This document shows, in pieces, positions 24,256-34,800 of a stretch of DNA of 64,000 nt (position 1 is the stretch's first letter; each line of letters starts with the position of its first letter). Origin of the DNA: CAXTKD01 sp964244885. Its GTDB lineage: Bacteria; Pseudomonadota; Alphaproteobacteria; Sphingomonadales; Sphingomonadaceae. The notes below the pieces were generated by a model that saw nothing but the letters and a program-made list of their open reading frames with translations, was not told where the DNA came from and made no database searches. The position numbers and the translations under genes were made by a program. The stretch lies in NCBI GenBank assembly GCA_964244885.1, contig CAXTKD010000001.1, forward strand, positions 186,001 to 250,000, read 5' to 3'.

Positions 24256-25124
24256 GCCTGGCGAAGCTGGCGGGGATCACGCTCCTCGCGCTCAATATCG
24301 GCGCGGCGTCCAGGCCGATGGGCACGGCGCAGGTGCTCGCCGCCGCCAGGCCGTCCGATTGGCGCGCCATCGACCCAGACGACATGCTGGTGATGACGCT
24401 TCCCGCCGGCAAGGTGATCATCGAGCTCGCGCCCATGTTCGCGCCGCTCCACGCCGCCAACATCCGGCTGCTGGCGCGCCAGCACTGGTACGACGCGACG
24501 ACGATCAACCGCGTGCAGGACAATTACGTCACGCAATGGGGCGACGCGACCGAGGCGAAGGCGGTGGGCCTCGCCAAGGCGACGCTGGCGCCGGAGTTCG
24601 ACCGCGCCTCGACCGGCGTGCCGTTCGCGCGGCTGAGCGGCTTCAGCGGCTACGGGCAGGAGGGATTCTCCAACGCCTGGCCCGCCGTTCGCAAGGGCGG
24701 CAAGGCGTGGCTGGCGCATTGCTACGGCATGGTCGGCGCGGGGCGCGGCGACACGCCCGACAGCGGCCCCGGCACCGAGCTCTACACCGTGATCGGCCAG
24801 GCGCCGCGCCACCTCGACCGCAACGTCGCGATCGTCGGCCGGGTCGTCCAGGGCATGGAGCTGCTGACGGCGCTGCCGCGCGGCACCGAGGCCCTGGGCT
24901 TCTACGCCAGGCCCGAGCAGCGCCTGCCGATCACCTCGGTCCGCCTCGCCTCCGAGCTCCCCGCCGCCGACCGCCCGCGCCTCGAGGTCCTGCGCAGCGA
25001 CACCCCAACCTGGCGCGCCTACCTCGATGCCCGCGCTCATCGCAGCCGCGACGGCTGGTTCGTGCAGGACGCGGGGTTTGTCGATCTGTGCAACGTCCGG
25101 GTGCCGGTGCGGGAGGCGAATTAG
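24252..25124 (+). CDS. Peptidyl-prolyl cis-trans isomerase (cyclophilin type), exported
   Basis: From the ATG at 24252 the protein has 290 residues and begins with a hydrophobic signal-like segment, MSLAKLAGITLLALNIGAAS. The cyclophilin domain spans about residues 45-235: WYDATTINRVQDNYVTQWGD corresponds to the FHRVIPGFMIQGGD-type active-site block, and GFSNAWPAV, GTELYTVIG and VAIVGRVVQGME follow. It probably folds periplasmic proteins. The C-terminal ~55 residues are extra. It is translationally coupled to the small membrane protein upstream. Confidence 0.87.
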   Translation: MSLAKLAGITLLALNIGAASRPMGTAQVLAAARPSDWRAIDPDDMLVMTLPAGKVIIELAPMFAPLHAANIRLLARQHWYDATTINRVQDNYVTQWGDATEAKAVGLAKATLAPEFDRASTGVPFARLSGFSGYGQEGFSNAWPAVRKGGKAWLAHCYGMVGAGRGDTPDSGPGTELYTVIGQAPRHLDRNVAIVGRVVQGMELLTALPRGTEALGFYARPEQRLPITSVRLASELPAADRPRLEVLRSDTPTWRAYLDARAHRSRDGWFVQDAGFVDLCNVRVPVREAN

Positions 25125-25161
25125 GGGGCTTAGCGGCCAGCTCGGACCCCATGACGGGGCC

Positions 25162-27309
25162 TTATTCCCCCGGGCGATAGCGCCGCTCCGTATGCCCCTT
25201 CAGCTGCTCGGGATAAAAATAGACCTCGCGCAGCCGCCCCGCCGCGTACCGCTCCGCCTGGTCTCCGAAATGCCGCGACCCGGGGTCGCCGCTCTCGCCG
25301 CCCGCGGTCACGGCCAGCGCGCGGACCTTGGGACCGAACTCCACCACCGCGACGAAGCTGTTGCCGCTGGTGCCGTACCAGCGCCTGGTCCCCGGATAGG
25401 GCTTGGCGCCGAACGACGCGAGCGAGCCCCATTTCGCCGACGCGAAGGGCACGGGGATGCTGGGCCGATCGTCGAGGAAGGTCTGCGTGATGTCGCCGGT
25501 CCGCCGCTGGAAGCGGTTGATCTCGCCCCAACCGACGTTCCACCGGCCCCAATCAGCGACCAGCTGGTTCGACGCGTCAGCAAGCGCCTTGAGTTTCTGA
25601 GCGGGCCCTGTCTGCCGCATCACCTGATCGTAAGCGGCGGCGTTGACCTTGCGCTGATCGACGACTGCCGCCGTCCACAAACGCTCGCCCCAGTGGATCG
25701 CGAGAGACGTCGCCCCTGAGTCCGCCGACCAGCGCAGGTCCCACGCCCGCAGCAGCGCGATCTGCCCCGCGAGCTTAGAGCGCATGGGATCGCCCGGCGG
25801 CAGAGCGTCATAGGCGGCGAAAAGGCCGGGCAGGAGAAGCGCGAAGCCGGGGAGATGGGAGTCGAACGCCGCGTCGCGTAGCGTTTCGGGCGTGAAGCCC
25901 CGCTTGCCGTTCAGCACAGCGGTCGCGTGCAGCCCGCGCATGTTCTCTCCCGCGATGTCCATGTAGCGTGGGAAGTCTTTCGCCCGCGGGCTGTCGCCCG
26001 CCGCCGCCCACCACGGCGAGTCGTTGACATTCATCAGCCACCCGACCTTGGGATTGAGCAGACGCGGCAGCGTGTCGAGCGCGTGCAGACCCTTCCAGTC
26101 GGTCGCCGGGTCGCTGCCGTCGACCGGCTGGCTGTAGTCGAAGCGGTCGTCGCGCACCGGAACGAATTGCGGATGAAGATAGGCGATCTCGCCCTTGGCA
26201 TCGGCGAAGATCGTGTCGTTGGAGGAGTTCGCCTTGAGGTCCGCGACCTTGAGGAAGGAGGCGTAGTCGCTCGCCTTGGTGCGCAGGAAGGACTGCTCCA
26301 GCGCCGCCACCGGCGTGTTCATCAGCGCGACGGCGACCCACTTGCCGTTCGCCGAGCGGACGATCGGGCCGTGGTGGGTGCGGTAGACCGTGAAGCGGCG
26401 CTCGGCCATGCCGCCGGCGGTGCGGTAGGGGATGACGATGGTCTCCGCCGTCACGGGGCGAAGCTCGGCGCCGTGGCGGTAGAACAGCCCGCCGTCCTGG
26501 CGGACGATCGTCTCGGCGAATTCGTCGACATTGTCGACTCCGCTCGACGTGTGCATCCACCCCGCGTTGGCGTTGAAACCCTGGTAGATGAAGAACTGCC
26601 CCCAGGTCGCCGCGCCATAGGCGTTCAGCCCCTCGTCGCTCGACACTTGCTGCTCGGAGCGGAAGAAGAAGCTGGTGTGCGGGTTGATCCACAGCAGCGC
26701 GTGGCCGCTGGCGCTGTTCGACGGCGCGATCGCGAAGCCGTTCGAGCCGCTGGGCTCGATCTCGGCGGGCGTCGCGAGGCTCGCCATCGGGACGCCGCCG
26801 TAGAACGCCTTCAGCCGGTCGAGGTCGATTCGCTCGATGTCGCCGCCGATGCTGCCCTCGCTGAAGCTCAGCGCCATCCACGGCTCGAAGTGCGCGATGA
26901 CGCGCGGATGAACGTCCGGGTGGGTCGCCAGGTAATAGTTCAGCCCGCCCGCCCAGCCGTCCATCAGTGACTTCAGCCATGCCGGGCTCGCGGCATATTT
27001 GGCCTTGAGATCGGCCGGATCGATGAACAGCTTCTGGCGCAAGTCGGCCCAGATCGCGCCTTCGCCCTCGGCCTCGGCGGTCCGGCCGAGCGCGGTGAGA
27101 TAGTTGGCCTCGACCCGGTTGAAGTCGTCCTCGGCCTGGGCATAGACCATGCCGAACACCGCGTCGGCGTCGGTCTTGCCGTGAGCGTGGGCGATCCCCC
27201 AGTCGTCGCGCGTGATGGTGACGGCGACGGCCTGCGCGCGCCAGCGGCCGAGGTCGTCGGCGCGGGCGGGCAGCGAGAGGAAGGCGAGGGCGAGGAGGAT
27301 CAGGCGCAT
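25162..27309 (-). CDS. Penicillin acylase family protein (Ntn hydrolase)
   Basis: From the ATG at 27309 the protein has 715 residues with a short signal peptide ending PARA. Members are cut into alpha and beta chains; the new beta N-terminal serine is probably S189 in PSGSNGFAIAP, the usual GSN motif. The following GHALLWINPH and later TSSGVDNVDEF fit the family. These enzymes hydrolyse amide bonds in penicillins, acyl-homoserine lactones or cyclic lipopeptides; the substrate cannot be told. The gene is convergent with the cyclophilin gene. Confidence 0.9.
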   Translation of the reverse strand: MRLILLALAFLSLPARADDLGRWRAQAVAVTITRDDWGIAHAHGKTDADAVFGMVYAQAEDDFNRVEANYLTALGRTAEAEGEGAIWADLRQKLFIDPADLKAKYAASPAWLKSLMDGWAGGLNYYLATHPDVHPRVIAHFEPWMALSFSEGSIGGDIERIDLDRLKAFYGGVPMASLATPAEIEPSGSNGFAIAPSNSASGHALLWINPHTSFFFRSEQQVSSDEGLNAYGAATWGQFFIYQGFNANAGWMHTSSGVDNVDEFAETIVRQDGGLFYRHGAELRPVTAETIVIPYRTAGGMAERRFTVYRTHHGPIVRSANGKWVAVALMNTPVAALEQSFLRTKASDYASFLKVADLKANSSNDTIFADAKGEIAYLHPQFVPVRDDRFDYSQPVDGSDPATDWKGLHALDTLPRLLNPKVGWLMNVNDSPWWAAAGDSPRAKDFPRYMDIAGENMRGLHATAVLNGKRGFTPETLRDAAFDSHLPGFALLLPGLFAAYDALPPGDPMRSKLAGQIALLRAWDLRWSADSGATSLAIHWGERLWTAAVVDQRKVNAAAYDQVMRQTGPAQKLKALADASNQLVADWGRWNVGWGEINRFQRRTGDITQTFLDDRPSIPVPFASAKWGSLASFGAKPYPGTRRWYGTSGNSFVAVVEFGPKVRALAVTAGGESGDPGSRHFGDQAERYAAGRLREVYFYPEQLKGHTERRYRPGE

Positions 27310-27415
27310 GGGCGCAGTATCCGCTCGGGTCCCTATCGGGGCAAGCGGAACGATGGCCCCGGGGGGGGGCGACACGGCCGGACCAGGAGCGATGCGACGC
27401 CAATTGAGTACCGAG

Positions 27416-28720
27416 CTAGCGCGGCGGCGGAGCGCCGGTCAGCGTCTCGAACAGCAGGCCGAGCTTGGCGAGGACGCGGAAGCCCTGAAGCACCTGGCGG
27501 GTGCCGTTGGTGATGCGGGCGCCCTTGCTGGCGAACAGGCCCTGCTGGCTGTCGAGCAGGTCGAAGGCGGTGCGGTTGCCCGACTTGAACTGCTCGACGT
27601 AGAGCCCGGCGACCTTCTGCGCCGCTGCAAGCTCCGAATCGATCGTCGCCACCTTGTCGTTGGCGGCTTTCAGCGCGCTGAAGTCGTTCCGCACGTCCTG
27701 GTCGGCCTCGCGCCGCACCCGGTCGACGGTGTAGCCCGCCTCGCGCACGCGGGCGCGGATGCGTTGCTCGATCGCCCGGTCGGCGCCGCCGTTGAAGATG
27801 TTGTAGGTGACGAGCGCCACCGCGCGATAATCCTTGCGCCGGTCGAGGTCGACCAGCACGTCGTCGCGGTAGCTCGCCTGCGCCTCGAGGCCGACGCGGG
27901 GGAAATAATTGCCGCGATGGCTGGCGAGCTGGCGCTCGACCGAGGTCCGCTCCAGCTCGGCCTGCATGACCTTGGGGCTATGGCCCTCGATCATCGCCGC
28001 CGCCGCGTCGGCGGTCGCCGGCAGCGCCGCATCGGGACGCGGCACGTCGACGACTCGCCCCGGCGGGCGGCCGACCAGCCGCCGGAAATTCTCGCGCGCC
28101 TGCTCCAGCTCGCTCGTGCGGTCGAGCAGCCGCGAGCGGACGCTGTCGAGCCGGGTCTGCACCCGGCTGACGTCGGCGCCGGTGGTGAGGCCCAGGCCGC
28201 GCTGCGTGTCGACCATCCTGAGAATCCGCTCGTGCTCGCCGATCTCGGCCTGCGCCAGCTCGGCGAGCCGCTGGCGCTCAAGCACCGTCAGATAGGCCTC
28301 GGCGATCTGCAGCGAGATCGCCTCGATCTGCTCGCGCGCCCCCCAGTCGGCGCTCTGGTAGGCGGCGCGGGCGCGGCGGATGTCGTTGCCGGTGAGGCCG
28401 AAGTCGAACAATGTCTGGCGGACGGTGACGCTGCCTTCGTAATGCGTCTTCTTGTCGTTGCCGCTGGTCGTGTCGACATGGTTGAGGTCGGGTCCGATGC
28501 CGGCGGTCAGGTCGACGCGCGGCAGGATCGCGCCGCGCGCCTGCGCGATGCCCCATTTGGCGTCGTCGCGCCGCGCATAGGCGATCTGGATGTCGGGGTT
28601 TGCTTCAAGCGCCTGGCCGACGGCCTCGCTCAGGCTTTCGACCGGCGGCTCGGGCTCCGCGGCAAAGGCCGGCGCGCCCGCGAGGAGCACTCCAACCGCC
28701 GCCGCCATCGCGCTTCGCAT
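27416..28720 (-). CDS. TolC-family outer-membrane channel of a type I secretion system
   Basis: The 434-residue protein has a signal peptide ending GAPAFA and two outer-membrane efflux repeats (about residues 30-215 and 235-425), with DVSRVQTRLDSVRSRLLD and FKSGNRTAFDLLDSQQGLF typical of TolC helices. TolC trimers span the outer membrane and periplasm. It is divergent from the giant RTX gene, and HlyD and ABC genes lie on the far side of that gene, so it is most likely the dedicated exit duct of this system (SiiC position in SPI-4). Confidence 0.93.
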   Translation of the reverse strand: MRSAMAAAVGVLLAGAPAFAAEPEPPVESLSEAVGQALEANPDIQIAYARRDDAKWGIAQARGAILPRVDLTAGIGPDLNHVDTTSGNDKKTHYEGSVTVRQTLFDFGLTGNDIRRARAAYQSADWGAREQIEAISLQIAEAYLTVLERQRLAELAQAEIGEHERILRMVDTQRGLGLTTGADVSRVQTRLDSVRSRLLDRTSELEQARENFRRLVGRPPGRVVDVPRPDAALPATADAAAAMIEGHSPKVMQAELERTSVERQLASHRGNYFPRVGLEAQASYRDDVLVDLDRRKDYRAVALVTYNIFNGGADRAIEQRIRARVREAGYTVDRVRREADQDVRNDFSALKAANDKVATIDSELAAAQKVAGLYVEQFKSGNRTAFDLLDSQQGLFASKGARITNGTRQVLQGFRVLAKLGLLFETLTGAPPPR

Positions 28721-28834
28721 TCAAGGGTCCCCACTGTTCCCCGCTGATTGCCGCGATCATGGTTAACAAACCGTCACCCGCGTTAACCTTAACGCTTCGG
28801 TAAGCGTCATCAGTCCATATCGGACCATTCCTTC
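28721..28834. promoter_or_regulatory. Divergent promoter region with repeated TTAAC boxes
   Basis: This 114-base spacer separates the TolC-like gene from the giant RTX gene. Three TTAAC boxes occur at 28763-28767, 28783-28787 and 28789-28793. They resemble CtrA half-sites (TTAACCAT or TTAA-N7-TTAA) in loose form. No clear ribosome-binding site precedes the ATG at 28835, and an in-frame ATG follows at 28847. Confidence 0.4.
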
Positions 28835-31800
28835 ATGGCGTGGACGATGCCGACAGCGACCTCGCGCAAGACAAGTGCCGCCGCAGCCCCCGCCCGGGCA
28901 TCGCCGGCGCACGGCCAAAGCGCCGCCGACGACGCGCCGCACGGCCTGGTCCGCGTCGCGCACGTCGGGGCCGACGGCAACGTCCAGCTCGGCATCCCGC
29001 ACATGCCGTTCAAGGTCGAGATCGTCGACCTCGACATGGTGCTGGTGTTCGCCGACGGCAGCCGAATCGTCATCCAGGGCGCGGCGCTCGCGGCCTTCGG
29101 CGACCATCCTCCGGCGCTCGTCTTCACCGACCAGACCGTCTCGACCACCGAGGCGATGAAGTCGGTCGGCGAGATCGCCGAAGCCGATGACGTCGAGTTG
29201 GCGCTGTCGTCCTTCCCGAGCGACACGAAGAGCGACGCCTCCGCCGACCTCCTGAAGCCCGCGATCCAGCCGCAGCAGCTGATCGACGCCGCCGCCACCG
29301 AGGCGGCGCTCGCGCAGGAGGCGAAGAAGGACGACGCCGAGGCGCATCGGCTGCTCGACAAGATCGCCACCAACACCGCCCCCCCGGCTCCGCCGCCCGC
29401 GCCGCCCAACAGCCCCGCGCCGCCCGTCGACAAGACGCTGACCGCCGAGCAGATCGGCAAGCTCGTCCCCCAGCTGTCGTTCAAGCTGCTGAATGTCGAG
29501 GGCGTCCAGAAGGGCAGCGACGAGGGGCGGGAGACGATCGAGGGCGCGACCGGCGGCCCCGGCTCGGCGACCGACGACGGCTACGACGCGCAGGCCTCGG
29601 TCGAGACGATCGGCGGCACCGGCGCGAACGACATCATCTACGCCGACAGCCCCAGGCTCGCGCCGCAGGGCGCCTCGGCGCGAGTCCTTCACGTCGGCGC
29701 CGATGTCCCCGCCGCCGGGCTCGACCTCGTGTCGATCACCATCCCGACGCTGCCCGAGGGCTACGGCGTCGCCAACGGCAAACTCACCGCCGCCGGCTGG
29801 GTGATCGACATTACGGCGGGCCACATAGAGAAGGTCGCCGCCACGCCCGGCGACAAGGCGGAGGTGTCGCGCTTCAGCTTCGACATCGAGCTCGTCTACC
29901 AGGTTCCGCCCGCCGACACCCTGGTCGACGACGCCGGTCTCCAAGCCCAGTTCTTCGTCCCCGTCCGCCTCCAGCTCAGCCCCGACGGCTCGCTGGTCGC
30001 CACCGCGACCGAGGTGTCGACTCTGTTCGGCGTCAAGACCGTCACCGGACCCGCCGACATGACCACCGTCGACCCGGTGAGCGGCGACACCATCCACGTC
30101 CTGTTCGCCAACCCGCCCGGCACCGTCATCAACGCCGGCGACGGCGACGATATCATCCACCCCGGCGCCGGCGCCGACACGCTGGACGGCGGCGCGGGCT
30201 CCGACACCGTGACCTACGACCTGTCGGGCGCCGCCGTCGCCGTCGACCTCGCCGCCGGAACGGGCAGCGGCGGTTTCGCGGCCGGCGACCGATATTCGGG
30301 CGTCGAGAACGTTACCGGCTCGGCCTTCGACGACACGCTGACCGGCGACGCCAATGACAATATCCTCGACGGCGGCAAGGGCGCCGACCGGCTCGACGGC
30401 GGCGGCGGCGTCGACACCGTCAGCTATGTCGGCGCCCCGACCGGCGTCGAGATCTTCCTCGACGGCCGCGCCTCGCATGGTGGCGACGCCGAGGGCGACG
30501 TGCTGCTCAACATCGAGCATGTCGTCGGCTCGGCGCAGACCGACGTCCTCCACGCCGGCCCCTCGGCCGCGACTCTGGACGGCGGCGCGGGCGATGACCG
30601 GCTGGTCTCGGGCGCCGGCGCCGACACGCTGATCGGCGGCGCCGGGCAGGACACCGCCGACTATTCGGGCGCGGCGCAGGGCGTCACCGAATATCTCGGC
30701 GGCGCCGCGGGCAGCGACGGCGACGTGCTGACCGGCATCGAATCGATCATCGGCTCGGCCTTCGCCGACCATCTCGTCGGTGACGCGGGCGACGACAGCT
30801 TCCGCGGCGGCGGCGGCGCGGACCGCATCGACGGCGGCGGCGGAGTCGACACCGTCGACTTCTCCGACGCCGCCGCCGGAGTCTCGGTCTTCCTCGACGG
30901 CCGCGCCGGCATCGGCGGCGACGCCGAGGGCGACATCTATTCGGGAATCGAGCGCCTCACCGGCTCGGCCTTCGCCGACCATCTCGTCGGCGACGCCGCG
31001 GCCAACGCGCTGAGCGGCGGCGCGGGCGACGACGTCATCGAGGGCGGCGACGGCGCCGACCTGATCGACGGCGGCGCGGGCCTCGATATCGCCTCCTACG
31101 CCTCGGCCGCCCAGGGTGTTCACGCCGCGCTCGACGGCAGCCAGATGACCGGCGCGGCGGCGGGCGACGTCTTCACCAGCATCGAGGGCCTCGAAGGCTC
31201 GGCCTTCAACGACGTGCTCCTCGGCGCGGCCGACTCCGACCGGCTGTCGGGCCTCGCCGGACGCGACGTGCTGATCGGCGCGGCGGGCGACGACCGGCTG
31301 GACGGCGGCGACGGCGACGATTTCCTGCGCGGCGGCGCGGGGGCCGACACGCTGATCGGCGGCGCGGGCTCGGACACCGCCGACTATGGTGACTCGACCG
31401 CCGCGATCGTCGCCGACCTCGTCGCGGGCGCCGCGTCCGATGGCGACACGCTGAGCGGCATCGAGAATCTCGCCGGCTCGGTCTACGGCGACACGCTTCA
31501 CGGCGACGACACCGCCAATTATCTCGACGGCGGCGGCGGCGACGATGTCCTCGCCGGGCGTGGTGGCGCGGACACGCTCTACGGCGGCGCGGGCTTCGAC
31601 ACCGCCGACTATTCGGCGAGCGCCGCCGGAATCGTCATCGCGGTCGACGGCTTCGCCGGCCACGGCGGCGACGCCGAGGGCGACCGCCTGATCAACATCC
31701 AGGCGATCATCGGCTCGGCCTTCGCCGACACGCTGACCGGCGACGCCGCCGCGAACCGCCTCGACGGCGGCGCGGGCGACGACCTGCTGATCGGCGGCGG

Positions 31801-34800
31801 CGGCGCCGACGCGCTGATCGGCGGCGACGGCCTCGACACAGCCGACTATTCGAGCGCCGCGAGCGCCATCGCGGTCGCGCTCGACGGCTCCGAGGGGCTG
31901 ACCGGCGACTCCGCCGGCGACCGGCTGAGCGGCATCGAGCGACTGATCGGTACCGCCTACGACGACACGCTCGGCGGCTCGGCTGGCGCCGACGAGATCC
32001 GTGCCGGTACCGGTGACGACAGCCTCGACGGCGGCGCGGGCGCCGACCTGCTCGACGGCGGCGCGGGCTTCGACCGCGCCAGCTACGCCAACGCCGCCAG
32101 CGGAGTCACCGCCGACCTCGCCGCCGGAACCGGCGCCGACGACACTCTGGTCTCGATCGAAGCGCTCGCCGGCAGCGCCTTCGCCGACACGCTTGCGGGC
32201 GACGCGGGCGCCAACAGCCTCGACGGCGGCGCCGGAGCCGACACCCTGTTCGGCCGCGCCGGCGACGACGAACTCCACGGCGGCGCGGGCGACGACGTGC
32301 TCGTCGGCGGCGCGGGCGCCGACCTGCTCGACGGCGGCCTCGGCCTCGACACCGCCGATTATTCGGCGAGCGCCGCCGCCGTCTCCGTCGCGCTCGACGG
32401 CTCGACCGCCTCGGGCGGCGACGCTGATGGCGACGTGCTCACCGGCATCGAGCACGTCATCGGCACCGCCTACGCCGATACCCTCACTGGTGGCGCGGGT
32501 GCCGACCGGCTCGACGGCGGGGCAGGCAACGACACGCTGTCCGGGGCGGCGGGCGCGGACCTCCTCGACGGCGGCGACGGCGACGACCTCCTGACCGGCG
32601 GCGCGGGCGCGGACAGGCTCGACGGCGGCGCGGGCACCGACACCGCCGACTATTCCATTTCCTCGTCGGGCGTCGCCATCGGACTCGACGGCATCGCCGG
32701 GACCGCCGGCGACGCGATCGGCGACATCTTGATCGGCATCGAGCGTCTGGCCGGTTCATCGGGCGACGACATCCTCGGCGGCTCAGCCGGCGCCGACATC
32801 ATTCTCGGGCAGGCCGGCGACGACATCATCAGCGGCGGCCTCGGCGACGACACGCTCCAGGGCGGCGGCGGCGACGACCTGCTCGTGGGCGGGGAGGGCG
32901 CCGACACATTCGACGGCGGCTCGGGAATCGACACCGCCAGCTACGCCACCTCCACCTCCGGCGTCCTCGTCGCGCTCACCGGCGCGCCCGGCTCGGGCGG
33001 CGATTCCCAGGGCGACACGCTCGCCAACATCGAAATCCTCGTCGGCTCCGCGTTCGCCGACACGCTCGGCGGCGGCGCGCTCGCCGAGACGTTGCGCGGC
33101 GGCGGCGGCGACGACATGCTGCTCGGCTCGTCCGGCGCCGACATTCTCGACGGTGGCTTGGAGCAAGACACCGCCGACTATTCGGCCTCCGCCGCCGCGA
33201 TCACCCTGGCGCTGGACGACACGGCGGGCAGCGGCGGCGACGCCCAGGGCGACACTTTGGTCTCGGTCGAGCGCATCATCGGCTCCGCCTACGCCGACCG
33301 CCTCAGCGGCGGCAACGCCAGCGGCATGCTCGACGGCGGCGCGGGCGACGACACCCTTGCCGCCGGCGCCGGCGCCGAGCGCTTCGACGGCGGCGCGGGC
33401 TTCGACACCGCCGACTATTCCGCCTCCGCCGCCGCTGTCGCCATCGCGCTCGACGGCTCTGGCGGAAGCGGCGGCAACGCAGCCGGCGACACGCTCTTCA
33501 ACGTCGAACGCCTCGTCGGCTCGTCGGGCGACGACACCCTCGGCGGCTCGGCGATCGCCGACCGCATCGAAGGCGGCCTTGGCGACGACAGCCTCTTCGG
33601 CGGCGCAGGCGACGACAGCCTCGCCGGCGGCGGCGGCGACGATGTCATCGAAGGCGGCGCGGGCGTCGACCTGATCGACGGCGGCTCGGGCAACGACACC
33701 GCGAGCTACGGCGGGTCGGCGGCGGCTGTCACCGTCGCGCTGGGCGCGGCCGGCGCTGGCGGCGACGCGCAAGGCGACACCTTCTCGGGCATCGAAAACC
33801 TCGCCGGCTCGGCCTTCGCCGACACGCTGACCGGCGACAGCGCCGCCAACCGCCTCGACGGCCGCGATGGCGACGACGTGCTTGTCGGAGGCGGCGGAGC
33901 CGACACGCTGGTCGGCGGCGCCGGGCTCGACACCGCCGACTATTCGGCCTCGGGCACCGGCGTCAGGGTCGACCTCCTCGGCAACGAAGGCAGCGGCGGC
34001 GACGCCACCGGCGACCGCCTGACCGGCATCGAGCGCCTCATCGGCTCCGCGTTCGCAGACACCCTCACTGGCGCCGTTGGCGACGACCAGCTGATCGGCG
34101 GCGCGGGCGACGACACCCTCGACGGCGGTCTCGGCGCCGACCTGCTCGACGGCGGCGCGGGCTTCGACCGCGTCAGCTACGCCACGGCCGCCGCCGGCGT
34201 CACCGCTAACCTCGCGACGGGCGCTGGCGACGGCGGCGACACGCTCATCAATGTCGAATGGCTCACCGGCAGCGACTTCGCCGACACGCTGTCCGGCGAC
34301 GCCAACACCAACCGCCTCGACGGCGGCTCCGGCGCCGACGCGCTCTCGGGCGCCGCTGGCGACGACGACCTCCACGGCGGCGCCGGCGACGACACCTTGG
34401 CGGGCGGCGCGGGCGCCGACATCCTCGACGGCGGCGCCGGCTTCGATACCGCCGACTATTCCGCCAGCGCCGCCGCCGTCACCGTCGCGCTCGACAGCTC
34501 GGCCGCTTCGGGCGGCGACGCGGCGGGCGACGTACTGACCGGAATCGAGCGCATCACCGGCTCCGCCTTCGCCGACACGCTGACCGGCGGCTCTGGCGCC
34601 GACACGCTCGAAGGCGGCGCTGGCGACGACATCCTTTCGGGCGGCGCGGGCGCGGACACGCTGCGCGGCGGCAACGGCGACGATCTGCTGACCGGCGGGG
34701 CGGGGGCCGACACGCTCGACGGCGGCTTGGGGCTGGACACCGCCGACTATTCGCTCTCGACCGCCCCGGTCACCGTCGCGCTCGACGGCTCGACCGGCGC

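Noticed and set aside
27355..27372. Run of nine G residues upstream of the penicillin acylase as a phase-variable tract
   Set aside because: It is a single tract with no clear promoter elements around it; one sequence cannot show length variation.
28763..32455. 1230-codon open frame on the minus strand across the start of the giant gene
   Set aside because: It is antisense to the RTX repeats and made of their periodic GC-rich codons; its protein (endless Val/Gly/Ala/Arg repeats) resembles nothing and the plus-strand RTX reading is unambiguous.
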